Positions 1-8,138 of a stretch of 64,000 nt of DNA are shown here, one piece after another. Below the pieces are notes generated by a model. That model was given only the letters and a program-made list of their open reading frames with translations, was not told the DNA's origin and searched no databases. The stretch spans positions 19,928 through 83,927 of the forward strand of contig DHVE01000021.1 in assembly GCA_002412495.1 (NCBI GenBank). Direction: 5' to 3'. The translations under genes and the position numbers were made by a program. Position 1 is the first letter of the stretch; each line of letters begins with the position of its first letter. The stretch comes from Betaproteobacteria bacterium UBA5216 (lineage in GTDB: Bacteria > Pseudomonadota > Gammaproteobacteria > Burkholderiales > SG8-41).

Positions 1-575
1 TTCGCCTGCGCCGACAGGCGCGGGGTGTAGGTGGCGATAAAGGCGAACGGCGCTTCGTCGTCGCCGCGATTCTCGGCGAGATTGAAATGCACGCGGCCCA
101 CGAGATTCCACGCCGCATGGCGCGCATTGAGAAATTCCTGTGGCGACTGTTTGGCCTGCGCCAGCTCGACACGGAACGCCGCGTCCAGTTGCTCCCACAG
201 AGCGCACAACACCCCTGCGGTGAGATATTCAACGCCGGTCATCGGCGGCGCATCCGACGCCAGTAATTCGAGTTCGCTCGGCGGTGGCGCGGCGATAGGG
301 ACAGCACTGGCTTCGGCCATCTCCGGCGCGGCGGGTGCGGCGCAAAGCACCGTGACATAGCGCGCGCCGAAATCGCGCCAGTAACCCAACGCTGGCGGTA
401 GCGCACTGCCGACCTCGCTCGCGCCCAGTTGCAACAGCGCATGGCCCGCGCCGCGCGCACTGGCGGCCCTCAATCGCTCCTGCAGCGCCGGCCCGAGTGG
501 CGGCGCGCCCGTCTCCGGCGCAAACAGCAGATGTCCCCGCGGCGTGAGTAGCGGAGCGAGAGGAGTGGTCATCAT
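1..575 (-). CDS. Probable DEAD/DEAH-box (SNF2-type) helicase, N-terminal part only
   Basis: An open frame runs leftwards from an ATG at 575 (a second ATG follows at 572) to the window edge without a stop, giving about 191 residues. The protein starts MMTTPLAPLLTPRGHLLF and later has YWRDFGARYVTVLC. I recognise this style of N-terminus from betaproteobacterial SNF2/DEAD-type helicases, but the ATPase motifs lie outside the window, so the call rests on the N-terminus alone. The gene is divergent from the oxidoreductase at 726. The 150 bp between them must hold both promoters; I see no clear boxes there. Confidence 0.55.
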   Translation of the reverse strand, partial: MMTTPLAPLLTPRGHLLFAPETGAPPLGPALQERLRAASARGAGHALLQLGASEVGSALPPALGYWRDFGARYVTVLCAAPAAPEMAEASAVPIAAPPPSELELLASDAPPMTGVEYLTAGVLCALWEQLDAAFRVELAQAKQSPQEFLNARHAAWNLVGRVHFNLAENRGDDEAPFAFIATYTPRLSAQA

Positions 576-725
576 TCGCTAATCAATTTCACCGGCCATT
601 ACAATGCGCGAATGAAAAGCCGGCGGGGATGTCAATGCGCGTCACGAAAATCACCGAATGACTCGATGGAATGCGCGGATTGTATTAGAGTCCGCACTCA
701 TTTACAGATTTCGGAATAAGCGGTC

Positions 726-1694
726 ATGCGACTCGGCGTGTTGTTGCCCCATCGGGGTGTGATTCTGCAATCGGCGCGGCGTCCGCCGGTGGAAGACTGC
801 TGGACCATCGCGCGGCTGTGCGACGACGCCGGCATGGATGTGTGGGTGGGCGACAGCGTGGTGGCGAAGCCGCGTCTGGAGCCGTTGACCACACTCGCCT
901 ATGTGGCGGCGATGACCAAGCGTGCGCGGCTGGGCACGGCGATTTTGCTGCCCGCGCTGCGTCAGCCCACCGTGCTTGCGCATCAGCTCGCCAACCTCGA
1001 TCAGATATCGCAGGGGCGGCTGGTGCTGGGCTTGGGCGTGGGTTGGGGCATGCCGGCCATCGTGCGCGAGTGGGAGGCCTGCGGCCAAAGCCACAAGCGC
1101 CGCGTGAAAGACCTCGAAGAGCACATGGCCGTGTGGCGCATGTTGTGGAGCGGCAAGCCAGTGTCGTACGAAGGCAACGGTTTCAAGCTCACCGAACACA
1201 CCATCGGCCCGCTGCCGTGGAACGAGGCAGGCCCGCCATTGCTCGTCACCGCCGGCAATCGCGGCGAGATGATTCCGGCGCAGATCGAGCGCGTCGGCAA
1301 ATTCGGCGATGGCGTGATTACCACCTACGTGAACGAAGACGATATTCGTCAGTTGCGCGTGGTGTGCTCGGAGGCGATGGCAAAACATGAACGTGCGCGA
1401 CCGGATTTTCCGATGTGCGTTTACACCACCATACGCATGGAAAACGATGTCTCCAAAGCCGAGGCGCTGACGAACGCGTTTCTCGAAAAGTACTACGGTG
1501 GCGGCGTGAATTTCCGTGGCATGATGGGCTTGGGGCCCGCCTCGGCGGTGATCGACGTGCTCAAGCGCTACGAAGCGGCGGGCGTGACGGATCTGTGCAT
1601 CCGGCTGGTGGGTGACGATCAGGTGGCGCAGTTGCAGCAGTTCATTGCCGAGGTGCTGCCGGCGATGAATAAAAAAAATAGCGGTTTATACTAA
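726..1694 (+). CDS. LLM-class (luciferase-like) oxidoreductase
   Basis: A 322-residue TIM-barrel flavin/F420 oxidoreductase of the bacterial luciferase superfamily. The N-terminus MRLGVLLPHRG forms the first strand, and the family's glycine-rich LGLGVGWG lies at residues 101-108 after the 'NLDQISQGRL' helix. Members use FMNH2 or reduced F420 for hydride transfer or monooxygenation. The F420 biosynthesis locus 1.5 kb downstream makes F420 the more likely cofactor, but the sequence does not settle this. The substrate is unknown. The gene ends just before a palindromic repeat and a Bug receptor gene. Confidence 0.85.
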   Translation: MRLGVLLPHRGVILQSARRPPVEDCWTIARLCDDAGMDVWVGDSVVAKPRLEPLTTLAYVAAMTKRARLGTAILLPALRQPTVLAHQLANLDQISQGRLVLGLGVGWGMPAIVREWEACGQSHKRRVKDLEEHMAVWRMLWSGKPVSYEGNGFKLTEHTIGPLPWNEAGPPLLVTAGNRGEMIPAQIERVGKFGDGVITTYVNEDDIRQLRVVCSEAMAKHERARPDFPMCVYTTIRMENDVSKAEALTNAFLEKYYGGGVNFRGMMGLGPASAVIDVLKRYEAAGVTDLCIRLVGDDQVAQLQQFIAEVLPAMNKKNSGLY

Positions 1695-1696
1695 AA

Positions 1697-1785
1697 CCCC
1701 CCTCACCCTCGTCCCCTCTCCCGGAGGGCGAGGGGTGAAAAGCCCTTCTCCCGCCGGGAGAAGGGTGGGGATGAGGGAAGGGGCT
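1697..1785. repeat. Palindromic intergenic repeat (C-rich/G-rich double hairpin)
   Basis: Two adjacent hairpins: CCCCTC...GAGGGG around 1712-1735, and a perfect 10-bp stem CCCTTCTCCC/GGGAGAAGGG with a 3-nt loop at about 1743-1765. Outer C-rich and G-rich flanks can also pair. Similar C/G-rich palindromes occur at 6291-6396 and 20448-20481, so this is a dispersed REP-like family. There is no U-tract after it, so it is not a classic terminator, though it could stabilise the end of the upstream mRNA. Confidence 0.7.
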
Positions 1786-1796
1786 TAAACAACCAA

Positions 1797-2774
1797 ATGA
1801 AAATCGTGAAGCTAAATTTACTGGTATGCCCGCTGACGTTCGCTGCAACGTTATTCAGTGCCAACACCACCATCGCCCAAACCTACCCGACCAAACCCAT
1901 CCGCCTGATAGTGGCGTTCGCGCCCGGCGGCGCCACCGACACCTTCGCGCGCATCACGGCCGCCGAGTTGACGCGAACGCTGGGCCAGCAAGTCGTCGTT
2001 GAAAATCGTCCCGGCGCGGGCACCACCATCGCGGCGGAGTTCGTCGCCAAGTCGGCTGCCGATGGTTATACGCTGCTGCTCACCGATTTATCCACGCACG
2101 CCATCATGCCGTCGCTCTACACCAAACTTGGTTTTAACCACGGCCGCGATCTGATTGCCGTGGCGCCGGTGTCGGCTTCGCCGCTGATCATGGCGGCGCA
2201 TCCGTCGCTGGGCGCGAAAAACGCGAAGGAACTGATCGCGCTGGCGAAGAAAAATCCCGGCATCACCTGCGGGAATTCCGGCGCAGGCACGGTCACGCAT
2301 CTGGCCGCCGAAAAGTTCCGCACGCGCGCGGGCATCGATTTGTTGTCCGTGAATTACAAGGGAGGCACCACCTCCACCGTGTCGCTGATGACCGGCGAGT
2401 TGTCGCTGATCGTCAACACCATCCCCGCCGTGCTCGAACATGTGAAAAGCAAAAAACTCGTCGCCATCGGCCTCACCGCCGACAAGCGCGCGACGGCCTT
2501 GCCCGATATCCCCGCGCTCGGCGAAACGGTGAAGGGCGTCGATGCCGCGGTGATCGCCGGCGTGCTCGCACCCGGCAACACGCCGCGCGCAATCATTGAT
2601 CGGCTGAACGCCGAGTTTGCCAAGGCGGTGGATGCGCCCAAGGCGAAGGAGGTTTTTCTGGTGAATGCCGCTGAGGCGCTGAAGCAGACGCCGGAGGTTA
2701 TGCAGCGCGCGCTGGAGCAGGATGCGAAGACGTGGGCGGAGGTGGTGAAGGTTACGGGCGTGAAGCTAAACTGA
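1797..2774 (+). CDS. Bug-family tripartite tricarboxylate transporter solute-binding protein
   Basis: A 325-residue periplasmic binding protein. An N-terminal signal peptide ends near TTIAQ-TYP, followed by the family hallmark YPTKPIRLIVAFAPGG and 'QQVVVENRPGAG' at residues 62-73. Bug proteins bind carboxylates or other small organic acids for TctAB-type uptake or for sensing. No TctA or TctB membrane partner is in the window, so this is an orphan receptor, as is common in Bordetella and Cupriavidus. The ligand cannot be told from sequence. Confidence 0.92.
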   Translation: MKIVKLNLLVCPLTFAATLFSANTTIAQTYPTKPIRLIVAFAPGGATDTFARITAAELTRTLGQQVVVENRPGAGTTIAAEFVAKSAADGYTLLLTDLSTHAIMPSLYTKLGFNHGRDLIAVAPVSASPLIMAAHPSLGAKNAKELIALAKKNPGITCGNSGAGTVTHLAAEKFRTRAGIDLLSVNYKGGTTSTVSLMTGELSLIVNTIPAVLEHVKSKKLVAIGLTADKRATALPDIPALGETVKGVDAAVIAGVLAPGNTPRAIIDRLNAEFAKAVDAPKAKEVFLVNAAEALKQTPEVMQRALEQDAKTWAEVVKVTGVKLN

Positions 2775-2789
2775 GAATCGATTCAAAAA

Positions 2790-3218
2790 ATGGCGTTCGA
2801 GCGCGTTTATACGATCTGGGATTACTACGATGGTCCGCGTTCGGGGATTGCCAACGTCAATGGTCAACCTCACTACTACGATTGTGAATGGAGTGATGAG
2901 CAGGATGATTTTGCCAACACCTTTCTTGTCGTTCCAGTCGATGAGGAGAAGTTAGCTATTGCATTGAAAGATTGGGAAAGCTGGCGGAAGTGGGAGTTTG
3001 CATTCCATCGCGGAGAACTCGATTTGTCCACACATCCCGTCAATGTTACTGGGGTGCCGTCCCATGCTTCGTTTGAGGCGGAGTTTCGTTCAAAGATTGA
3101 TGTATTGCGTGCGAACAGTGTTCGATTACATGCGCAATTTCGCGCGCTTCCAGGGCAAGACGAATTACCTCAAGGCGTTATGCGAGCGCTTGAGGTCGAA
3201 TGGACGTCTTGTGCATAG
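2790..3218 (+). CDS. Hypothetical protein, 142 aa
   Basis: Begins with ATG 15 nt after the Bug gene and ends 12 nt before the FO synthase. The protein is acidic and rich in aromatics (YTIWDYYDGPRSG, WESWRKWEFAFHRGE) with no signal peptide or membrane segment, and looks cytosolic. I do not recognise the family. Its composition is visibly less GC-rich than its neighbours (codons such as GAT, TTT and ATT are common), suggesting a later insertion into the cluster. Its tight spacing implies co-transcription with the F420 genes. Confidence 0.6.
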   Translation: MAFERVYTIWDYYDGPRSGIANVNGQPHYYDCEWSDEQDDFANTFLVVPVDEEKLAIALKDWESWRKWEFAFHRGELDLSTHPVNVTGVPSHASFEAEFRSKIDVLRANSVRLHAQFRALPGQDELPQGVMRALEVEWTSCA

Positions 3219-3230
3219 GCTCTATATTCC

Positions 3231-5555
3231 ATGACTTCCAAAAAACCGCAGGCGACGAATGATGCAACGGAATTGATGCCTATGTCTGTATGCCAACGTG
3301 ACGCAGGTCACGGTCCGCTAATCTCTTATTCGCGCAAGGTCTTCATACCGCTCACACAACTGTGCCGTGACGTGTGCAGCTACTGCACCTTCGCGCACGC
3401 TCCGCAGCCGGGTAAGCGCGCCTACCTCACGGCGGACGAAGTGTTGGCGATTGCCAAAGCCGGGCAAGCCGCGGGCTGCACCGAGGCTTTATTCACGCTG
3501 GGCGACAAACCCGAGTTGCGCTACAAGGCGGCGCGCGAAGAACTCGCGGCACTGGGTTACGCCACCACCATCGACTACCTGCACGCCATGTGCGCGGTGG
3601 TGTTGAAACAGACTACGTTGCTGCCGCATGTGAACCCCGGCGTGATGACGCGCGACGAGATGCTGCGGTTGCGTGAAGTCAGTGCCTCGCAAGGGCTGAT
3701 GCTGGAAAGCACATCCGAACGCCTGTGCGAAAAGGGCGGCCCGCATTTTGGTTCGCCGGATAAACACCCTGCGGCGCGGTTGGAAGTGCTGCGGCTGGCG
3801 GGTGAACTGAAAATTCCGTTCACCACGGGCATACTCATCGGCATCGGCGAAACGCGCGACGAGCGTATCGATGCGCTGAATGCAATTCGCGATCTGCATC
3901 GGCAGTATGGCCACATTCAGGAAGTCATCATCCAGAATTTTCGTGCGAAGCCCGACACGCGCATGGCGGATGCGCCGCACGCGCCGCACGACGAACTGCT
4001 GTGGACGATTGCGACAGCGCGTTCGATCCTTGGTGCGGAGATGAATATCCAGGCGCCGCCGAATCTCAGTTTCGACGACGGCGGTGAGCATTGCGCCGAG
4101 CTGCTCGACGCGGGCATCAACGACTGGGGCGGCGTGTCGCCGGTGACGCCCGACCATGTGAACCCGGAAGCGCCGTGGCCCGCCGTGGAAAAGTTGCGCG
4201 AGATCACCGCGTCGCGCGGCAAGGTGCTGGTCGCGCGGCTGCCGAGTTATCCGGCGTATGTGCTGGATGCGGCGGCTTGGCATGATCCGAAGATGGCCAC
4301 GGCGGTGATACGCGCCAGCGATTCGCACGGGTTCGCGCGCGCGGATGGCTGGTCGCCGGGGTTGGTCTTGCCGCTGAATGCGCCAAAGCGCCATAATAAA
4401 TTACCTTTAAAAACAAATACTTACGATACAATCAGTGAGGCCGGCATCGTAAGTATGTTCGCCGCCCGCGACGACGAATTCCACGACATCTGCGCCGCCG
4501 CCGACGACCTGCGCCGCCAAACCGTCGGCGACACCGTGCGCTACGTGGTGAACCGCAACATCAACTACACCAACATCTGCGCGTATCGCTGTTCGTTTTG
4601 TGCGTTCTCCAAGGGCACGCACAGCAAGTCGCTGCGCGGCGAGCCGTACGATTTGCCGCTGGCGGAAATCGAACGGCGCGTCAGTGAGGCGTGGTCGCGC
4701 GGCGCGACGGAAGTGTGCATGCAGGGCGGCATTCATCCGTCGTATACCGGTGACACGTACATCAACATCCTGCGCGCGGTGAAGCGCGCCGCCCCCGGCA
4801 TTCATGTGCATGCGTTCACGCCGCTCGAAGTAACTCACGGCGCGCAGACGCTGGGCTTGTCGGTGCGTGAATTTTTGTCGCGCCTGATCGATGCGGGTTT
4901 GAACAGCCTGCCTGGTACGGCCGCTGAAATTCTCGATGATGAAGTACGGCAGGTGATTTGCCCGGATAAGGTCAACACTGATGAATGGCTGACCGTAATG
5001 CAAACCGCGCACGAACTGGGCCTGCGTTCGACGGCCACCATCATGTTCGGCCATGTGGAGCAGCCAGTGCATTGGGCGCGTCACTTGCTTCGCATTCGCG
5101 CGTTGCAGGAGAAAACGGGCGGCTTTACGGAATTTATCCCGCTGCCGTTTGTGCACATGGGTGCGCCGGTGTATCAACAGGGCCGCGCGCGCCGCGGGCC
5201 AACGTCGCGCGAGGCGATCTTGATGCATGCCGTGGCGCGCCTGGTGCTGCATCCGGTGATCCAAAACATACAAGCGTCGTGGGTGAAATTGGGCGAGGAC
5301 GGTGTGGCGGCGTGCCTCGCGGCGGGAGTCAACGATCTCGGCGGCACGCTGATGAACGAAAGCATTTCACGTGCGGCGGGCACGCAGCACGGGCAGGAGA
5401 TGGAACCCGCGCGCATGGAAGCGATGATTCGCGCGGCGGGGCGGTTGCCGCAGCAGCGCACCACGCTGTATGCCAACGCGGCGACGGAGCGTCACGATAC
5501 GGCGCGGATGGCGGCGCCGTTGACGCCGCCGATATTTCAAAAGGTAGCGGCATGA
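3231..5555 (+). CDS. fbiC: Bifunctional FO synthase (CofG-CofH fusion)
   Basis: A 774-residue fusion of two radical-SAM enzymes that make FO, the deazaflavin chromophore of F420, from tyrosine and 5-amino-6-ribitylaminouracil. The N-terminal CofG half carries the CX3CX2C iron-sulfur motif CRDVCSYC (C45, C49, C52). The C-terminal CofH half carries CAYRCSFC (C450, C454, C457), preceded by NRNINYTNI. The order CofG-CofH is that of actinobacterial FbiC; archaea and cyanobacteria use separate proteins. A short low-GC linker lies near residues 385-405. The stop overlaps the next start (ATGA), so the reductase gene is translationally coupled. Confidence 0.96.
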   Translation: MTSKKPQATNDATELMPMSVCQRDAGHGPLISYSRKVFIPLTQLCRDVCSYCTFAHAPQPGKRAYLTADEVLAIAKAGQAAGCTEALFTLGDKPELRYKAAREELAALGYATTIDYLHAMCAVVLKQTTLLPHVNPGVMTRDEMLRLREVSASQGLMLESTSERLCEKGGPHFGSPDKHPAARLEVLRLAGELKIPFTTGILIGIGETRDERIDALNAIRDLHRQYGHIQEVIIQNFRAKPDTRMADAPHAPHDELLWTIATARSILGAEMNIQAPPNLSFDDGGEHCAELLDAGINDWGGVSPVTPDHVNPEAPWPAVEKLREITASRGKVLVARLPSYPAYVLDAAAWHDPKMATAVIRASDSHGFARADGWSPGLVLPLNAPKRHNKLPLKTNTYDTISEAGIVSMFAARDDEFHDICAAADDLRRQTVGDTVRYVVNRNINYTNICAYRCSFCAFSKGTHSKSLRGEPYDLPLAEIERRVSEAWSRGATEVCMQGGIHPSYTGDTYINILRAVKRAAPGIHVHAFTPLEVTHGAQTLGLSVREFLSRLIDAGLNSLPGTAAEILDDEVRQVICPDKVNTDEWLTVMQTAHELGLRSTATIMFGHVEQPVHWARHLLRIRALQEKTGGFTEFIPLPFVHMGAPVYQQGRARRGPTSREAILMHAVARLVLHPVIQNIQASWVKLGEDGVAACLAAGVNDLGGTLMNESISRAAGTQHGQEMEPARMEAMIRAAGRLPQQRTTLYANAATERHDTARMAAPLTPPIFQKVAA

Positions 5556-6247
5556 AAATAGGCATATTGGGTGGTACCGGCAAGGAAGGCAGTGGGCTGG
5601 CGTATCGTTGGGCGCTCACCGGGCACGAGGTCGTAATCGGTTCGCGCGATGCGGCCAAGGCTGCGGCTGGCGCGGCGGAACTGAATCAACTGCTCGGCGG
5701 CAAGGCGGTGGTGCGCGGCGCCGGCAATAGTGAAACCGCGCAGGCATCGGATGTGGTGGTGCTCGCGGTGCCGTACGCGGCGCAATGGCCCACGGCGGAA
5801 AGCGTGGCCGCGCACCTTGCGGGGAAAATTCTGATCGATGTCACCGTGCCGCTCGCGCCGCCCAAGGTGGATCGCGTGCAGTTGCCCAGTGGTGAATCGG
5901 CGGTGGTGGTTCTGCAACGCAAGCTTGGCGCGGGCGTGAAAGTGGTCTCGGCGTTCCAGAATGTTTCCGCCGTGCATCTGAAAGACGCGGCGCATGAAGT
6001 GGATTGCGATGTGCTGGTGTGCGGCGATGACGCGGACGCGCGTGAAGTGGTGATTGGGCTTGCGCACGACGCGGGCCTGCGCGCGTGGCACGCGGGCGTG
6101 CTGGCGAATTCGGTCGCGTCCGAGGCGCTGACCTCGGTGTTGATCGCGATCAACAAGCGGTACAAGGTGGCGGGGTCGGGCCTTCGTATTACTGGGGTTA
6201 CCGGGATTACGAACATGCCGGACGTGTCGGACGTACGCAAGGGGTGA
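5552..6247 (+). CDS. npdG: F420-dependent NADP reductase (Fno/NpdG)
   Basis: A 231-residue protein starting MKIGILGGTGKEGSGLAYRW, the Rossmann glycine motif of F420:NADPH oxidoreductases, followed by GSRD, which fits the NADPH 2'-phosphate. It transfers hydride between NADPH and F420, supplying F420H2 for the LLM enzymes nearby. The start at 5552 overlaps the FO synthase stop by four bases; a longer upstream frame exists but only as an overlap of fbiC. Its C-terminus has the family's 'GLRITGVTGI'-like end. Confidence 0.92.
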   Translation: MKIGILGGTGKEGSGLAYRWALTGHEVVIGSRDAAKAAAGAAELNQLLGGKAVVRGAGNSETAQASDVVVLAVPYAAQWPTAESVAAHLAGKILIDVTVPLAPPKVDRVQLPSGESAVVVLQRKLGAGVKVVSAFQNVSAVHLKDAAHEVDCDVLVCGDDADAREVVIGLAHDAGLRAWHAGVLANSVASEALTSVLIAINKRYKVAGSGLRITGVTGITNMPDVSDVRKG

Positions 6248-6290
6248 TGGTGGTGCGATTCTCCTTTCGCGCATGGCCAACCCCGAATGT

Positions 6291-6396
6291 TCCCTCCCCT
6301 TCAGGGGGATGGTTAGGTTGGGGGTGGGGTAATGCGCTGGTGATCGAACACGACAGACCCCACCCCCATCCCAGCCTTCCCCCTGAAGGGGAAGGA
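6291..6396. repeat. Long palindromic repeat inside the F420 locus
   Basis: Two arms of about 40 nt (roughly 6291-6330 and 6357-6396) are near-complementary. The left arm begins TCCCTCCCCTTCAGGGGG and the right arm ends CCCCCTGAAGGGGAAGGA, with an AT-richer loop between them. It belongs to the same C-rich/G-rich class as 1697-1785. It separates npdG from cofE, so it could attenuate transcription or stabilise the upstream message. No U-run follows. Confidence 0.75.
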
Positions 6397-6429
6397 GCAA
6401 CCACGCGCGCGTGACAGGAATCGCTCATC

Positions 6430-7188
6430 GTGCGAGAACTGCGGCTGGTGGCTTTACCCGGCATACCCGAAGTGACGCCAGGCGCGTCGCTGGTTAATTT
6501 GTTGCTGGCAGCGCTAACGAGCGCAAACCAGACACTGCAAGCCGGCGACATCCTCGTCCTGGCACAAAAAATCGTTTCAAAGGCCGAAGGCCGTGCCGTT
6601 GCGCTCGCGAGTGTTACGCCATCCCCACGCGCGCACCAAATCGCAGCCGAAGCCAACAAAGACCCGCGCCTCGTCGAACTGATGCTGCGCGAATCGCACG
6701 CGGTGCTGCGCGTGAAGCCGGGCATCATCATCACCGAGCACAGGCTGGGTTTTGTGATGGCCAACGCCGGCATCGATCAATCGAATGTGCCGGGCGGTGA
6801 CGACACCGCGCTGTTGCTGCCGCAAGATCCGGATGCTTCCGCGCGCGCATTGCGTGGCGAGTTGGGCAACAAAACGGATGTAGACATCGGCGTGCTCATC
6901 ATCGACAGTTTCGGCCGTGCGTGGCGCCACGGCGTTACCGGCATTGCCATCGGCGTGGCGGGCTTGCCGGCGCTGGTGGATTTGCGCGGCGGCAAAGACC
7001 GCGAAGGGCGCGTGCTGAAAGTGACGCAGGTGGCGGCGGCGGATGAACTCGCTGCCGCGGCATCGCTGGTCATGGGGCAGGCTGATGATGGAGTGCCCGC
7101 CGTACTCGTGCGCGGCTTTCACTATGCGCGACGCGAGAGTTCGGTGCAGGAATTGATACGCCCCGAGGTGGAGGATTTGTTCCGATGA
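6430..7188 (+). CDS. cofE: Coenzyme F420-0:L-glutamate ligase (CofE)
   Basis: A 252-residue ligase that adds glutamates to F420-0 using GTP. Family blocks seen: DILVLAQKIVSKAEGR near residues 40-55, NAGIDQSNVPGG near 117-128, and IDSFGRAWRHGVTGIAIG near 158-175. Start is GTG at 6430 with an AGGAA element upstream. It is a single-domain CofE and lacks the C-terminal nitroreductase-like domain of mycobacterial FbiB. The stop overlaps the cofD start (ATGA). Confidence 0.95.
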   Translation: MRELRLVALPGIPEVTPGASLVNLLLAALTSANQTLQAGDILVLAQKIVSKAEGRAVALASVTPSPRAHQIAAEANKDPRLVELMLRESHAVLRVKPGIIITEHRLGFVMANAGIDQSNVPGGDDTALLLPQDPDASARALRGELGNKTDVDIGVLIIDSFGRAWRHGVTGIAIGVAGLPALVDLRGGKDREGRVLKVTQVAAADELAAAASLVMGQADDGVPAVLVRGFHYARRESSVQELIRPEVEDLFR

Positions 7189-8138
7189 TTGTCGCACTCG
7201 CAGGGGGCGTGGGTGGCGCGCGGCTTGCCGTGGGGTTGGCCGATGCGCTGCCGCCGCGCGAGTTGGCGATCGTGGTGAATACCGGCGATGACTTTGATCA
7301 TCTGGGTTTCAGAATCTGCCCGGATCTCGATACCGTGATGTACACGCTGGCCGGCGAGAACAATCCCGTGTTGGGCTGGGGCCGCGCGGGCGAGACTTGG
7401 CATTTCATGAACGAACTAAAACGCCTCGGCGGCGAAGACTGGTTTCAACTGGGCGACCGCGATCTGGCGGTGCATGTGTTACGCCGCGAAGCATTGCGCT
7501 GCGGCGTGTTGCTGTCGCGGGTGACGCATGACCTGGCCGCGCGCTTCGGCGTGAAACACGCGCTGATGCCGATGAGCGAAACGCCGGTACGCACCATTGT
7601 CAAAACAAAATCCGGCGAACTGGATTTTCAGGATTACTTTGTGCGCCTGCGCTGCAAACCGCGTGTGACGGGTTTTCGTTTTGCGGGTGTGCGCGCGGCG
7701 CGTGTGCCCGATGCGCTGGCCCGCGTGATGCGCGGACGGGTGGATGCGGTGGTGATTTGTCCGTCGAATCCGTTCGTCAGCGTCGCGCCGATTGTTAGTG
7801 TGCCCGCGATTAAACGCTGGCTGGCATCGCGCACGTTTCCGGTGGTGGCGGTGTCGCCCATCATCGGCGGCGCGGCGGTCAAAGGCCCGGCCGCTAAAAT
7901 GATGCGCGAGCTGGGCGTGAAACCCACCGTGCTGGAAATTGCGCGACACTATGAGCGAAACTGCGGCAACGTCGTCGATCACTGGGTGATCGACAAGCAG
8001 GATGCCAAACTGGCGGGTGCGATCGAGCGTTTGGGCAAGCGCGTGCTGGTGACGGATACGATGATGACCAGCCGCCGCAAGAGTGCCGCCCTCGCACGGC
8101 GCGTGCTGGGTTTTGTGCAAGAACGAAATAATGTTTAA
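7185..8138 (+). CDS. cofD: 2-phospho-L-lactate transferase (CofD/FbiA)
   Basis: A 317-residue enzyme that joins FO to the phospholactyl (or phosphoenolpyruvyl/phosphoglyceryl) moiety of the CofC product. The N-terminus has the family signatures LAGGVGGARL and VVNTGDDFDHLGFRICPDLDTVMYTL (split here: VVNTGDDFDHLG, then RICPDLDTVMYTL), with ICPSNPFVSVAPI further on. It is coupled at both ends: a 4-base overlap with cofE and an 8-base overlap with cofC. Confidence 0.95.
   Translation: MIVALAGGVGGARLAVGLADALPPRELAIVVNTGDDFDHLGFRICPDLDTVMYTLAGENNPVLGWGRAGETWHFMNELKRLGGEDWFQLGDRDLAVHVLRREALRCGVLLSRVTHDLAARFGVKHALMPMSETPVRTIVKTKSGELDFQDYFVRLRCKPRVTGFRFAGVRAARVPDALARVMRGRVDAVVICPSNPFVSVAPIVSVPAIKRWLASRTFPVVAVSPIIGGAAVKGPAAKMMRELGVKPTVLEIARHYERNCGNVVDHWVIDKQDAKLAGAIERLGKRVLVTDTMMTSRRKSAALARRVLGFVQERNNV

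Noticed and set aside
702..1388. 228-residue minus-strand frame opposite the 726 oxidoreductase
   Set aside because: Low-complexity His/Arg/Ala-rich shadow of a clear LLM gene.
1743..1765. Intrinsic terminator after the 726 gene
   Set aside because: Strong hairpin but no T-run follows, and it belongs to a dispersed repeat family; listed as repeat.
4985..5551. N-terminal extension of the NADPH:F420 reductase
   Set aside because: Lies entirely within fbiC in another frame; similarity to the family starts at the ATG at 5552.
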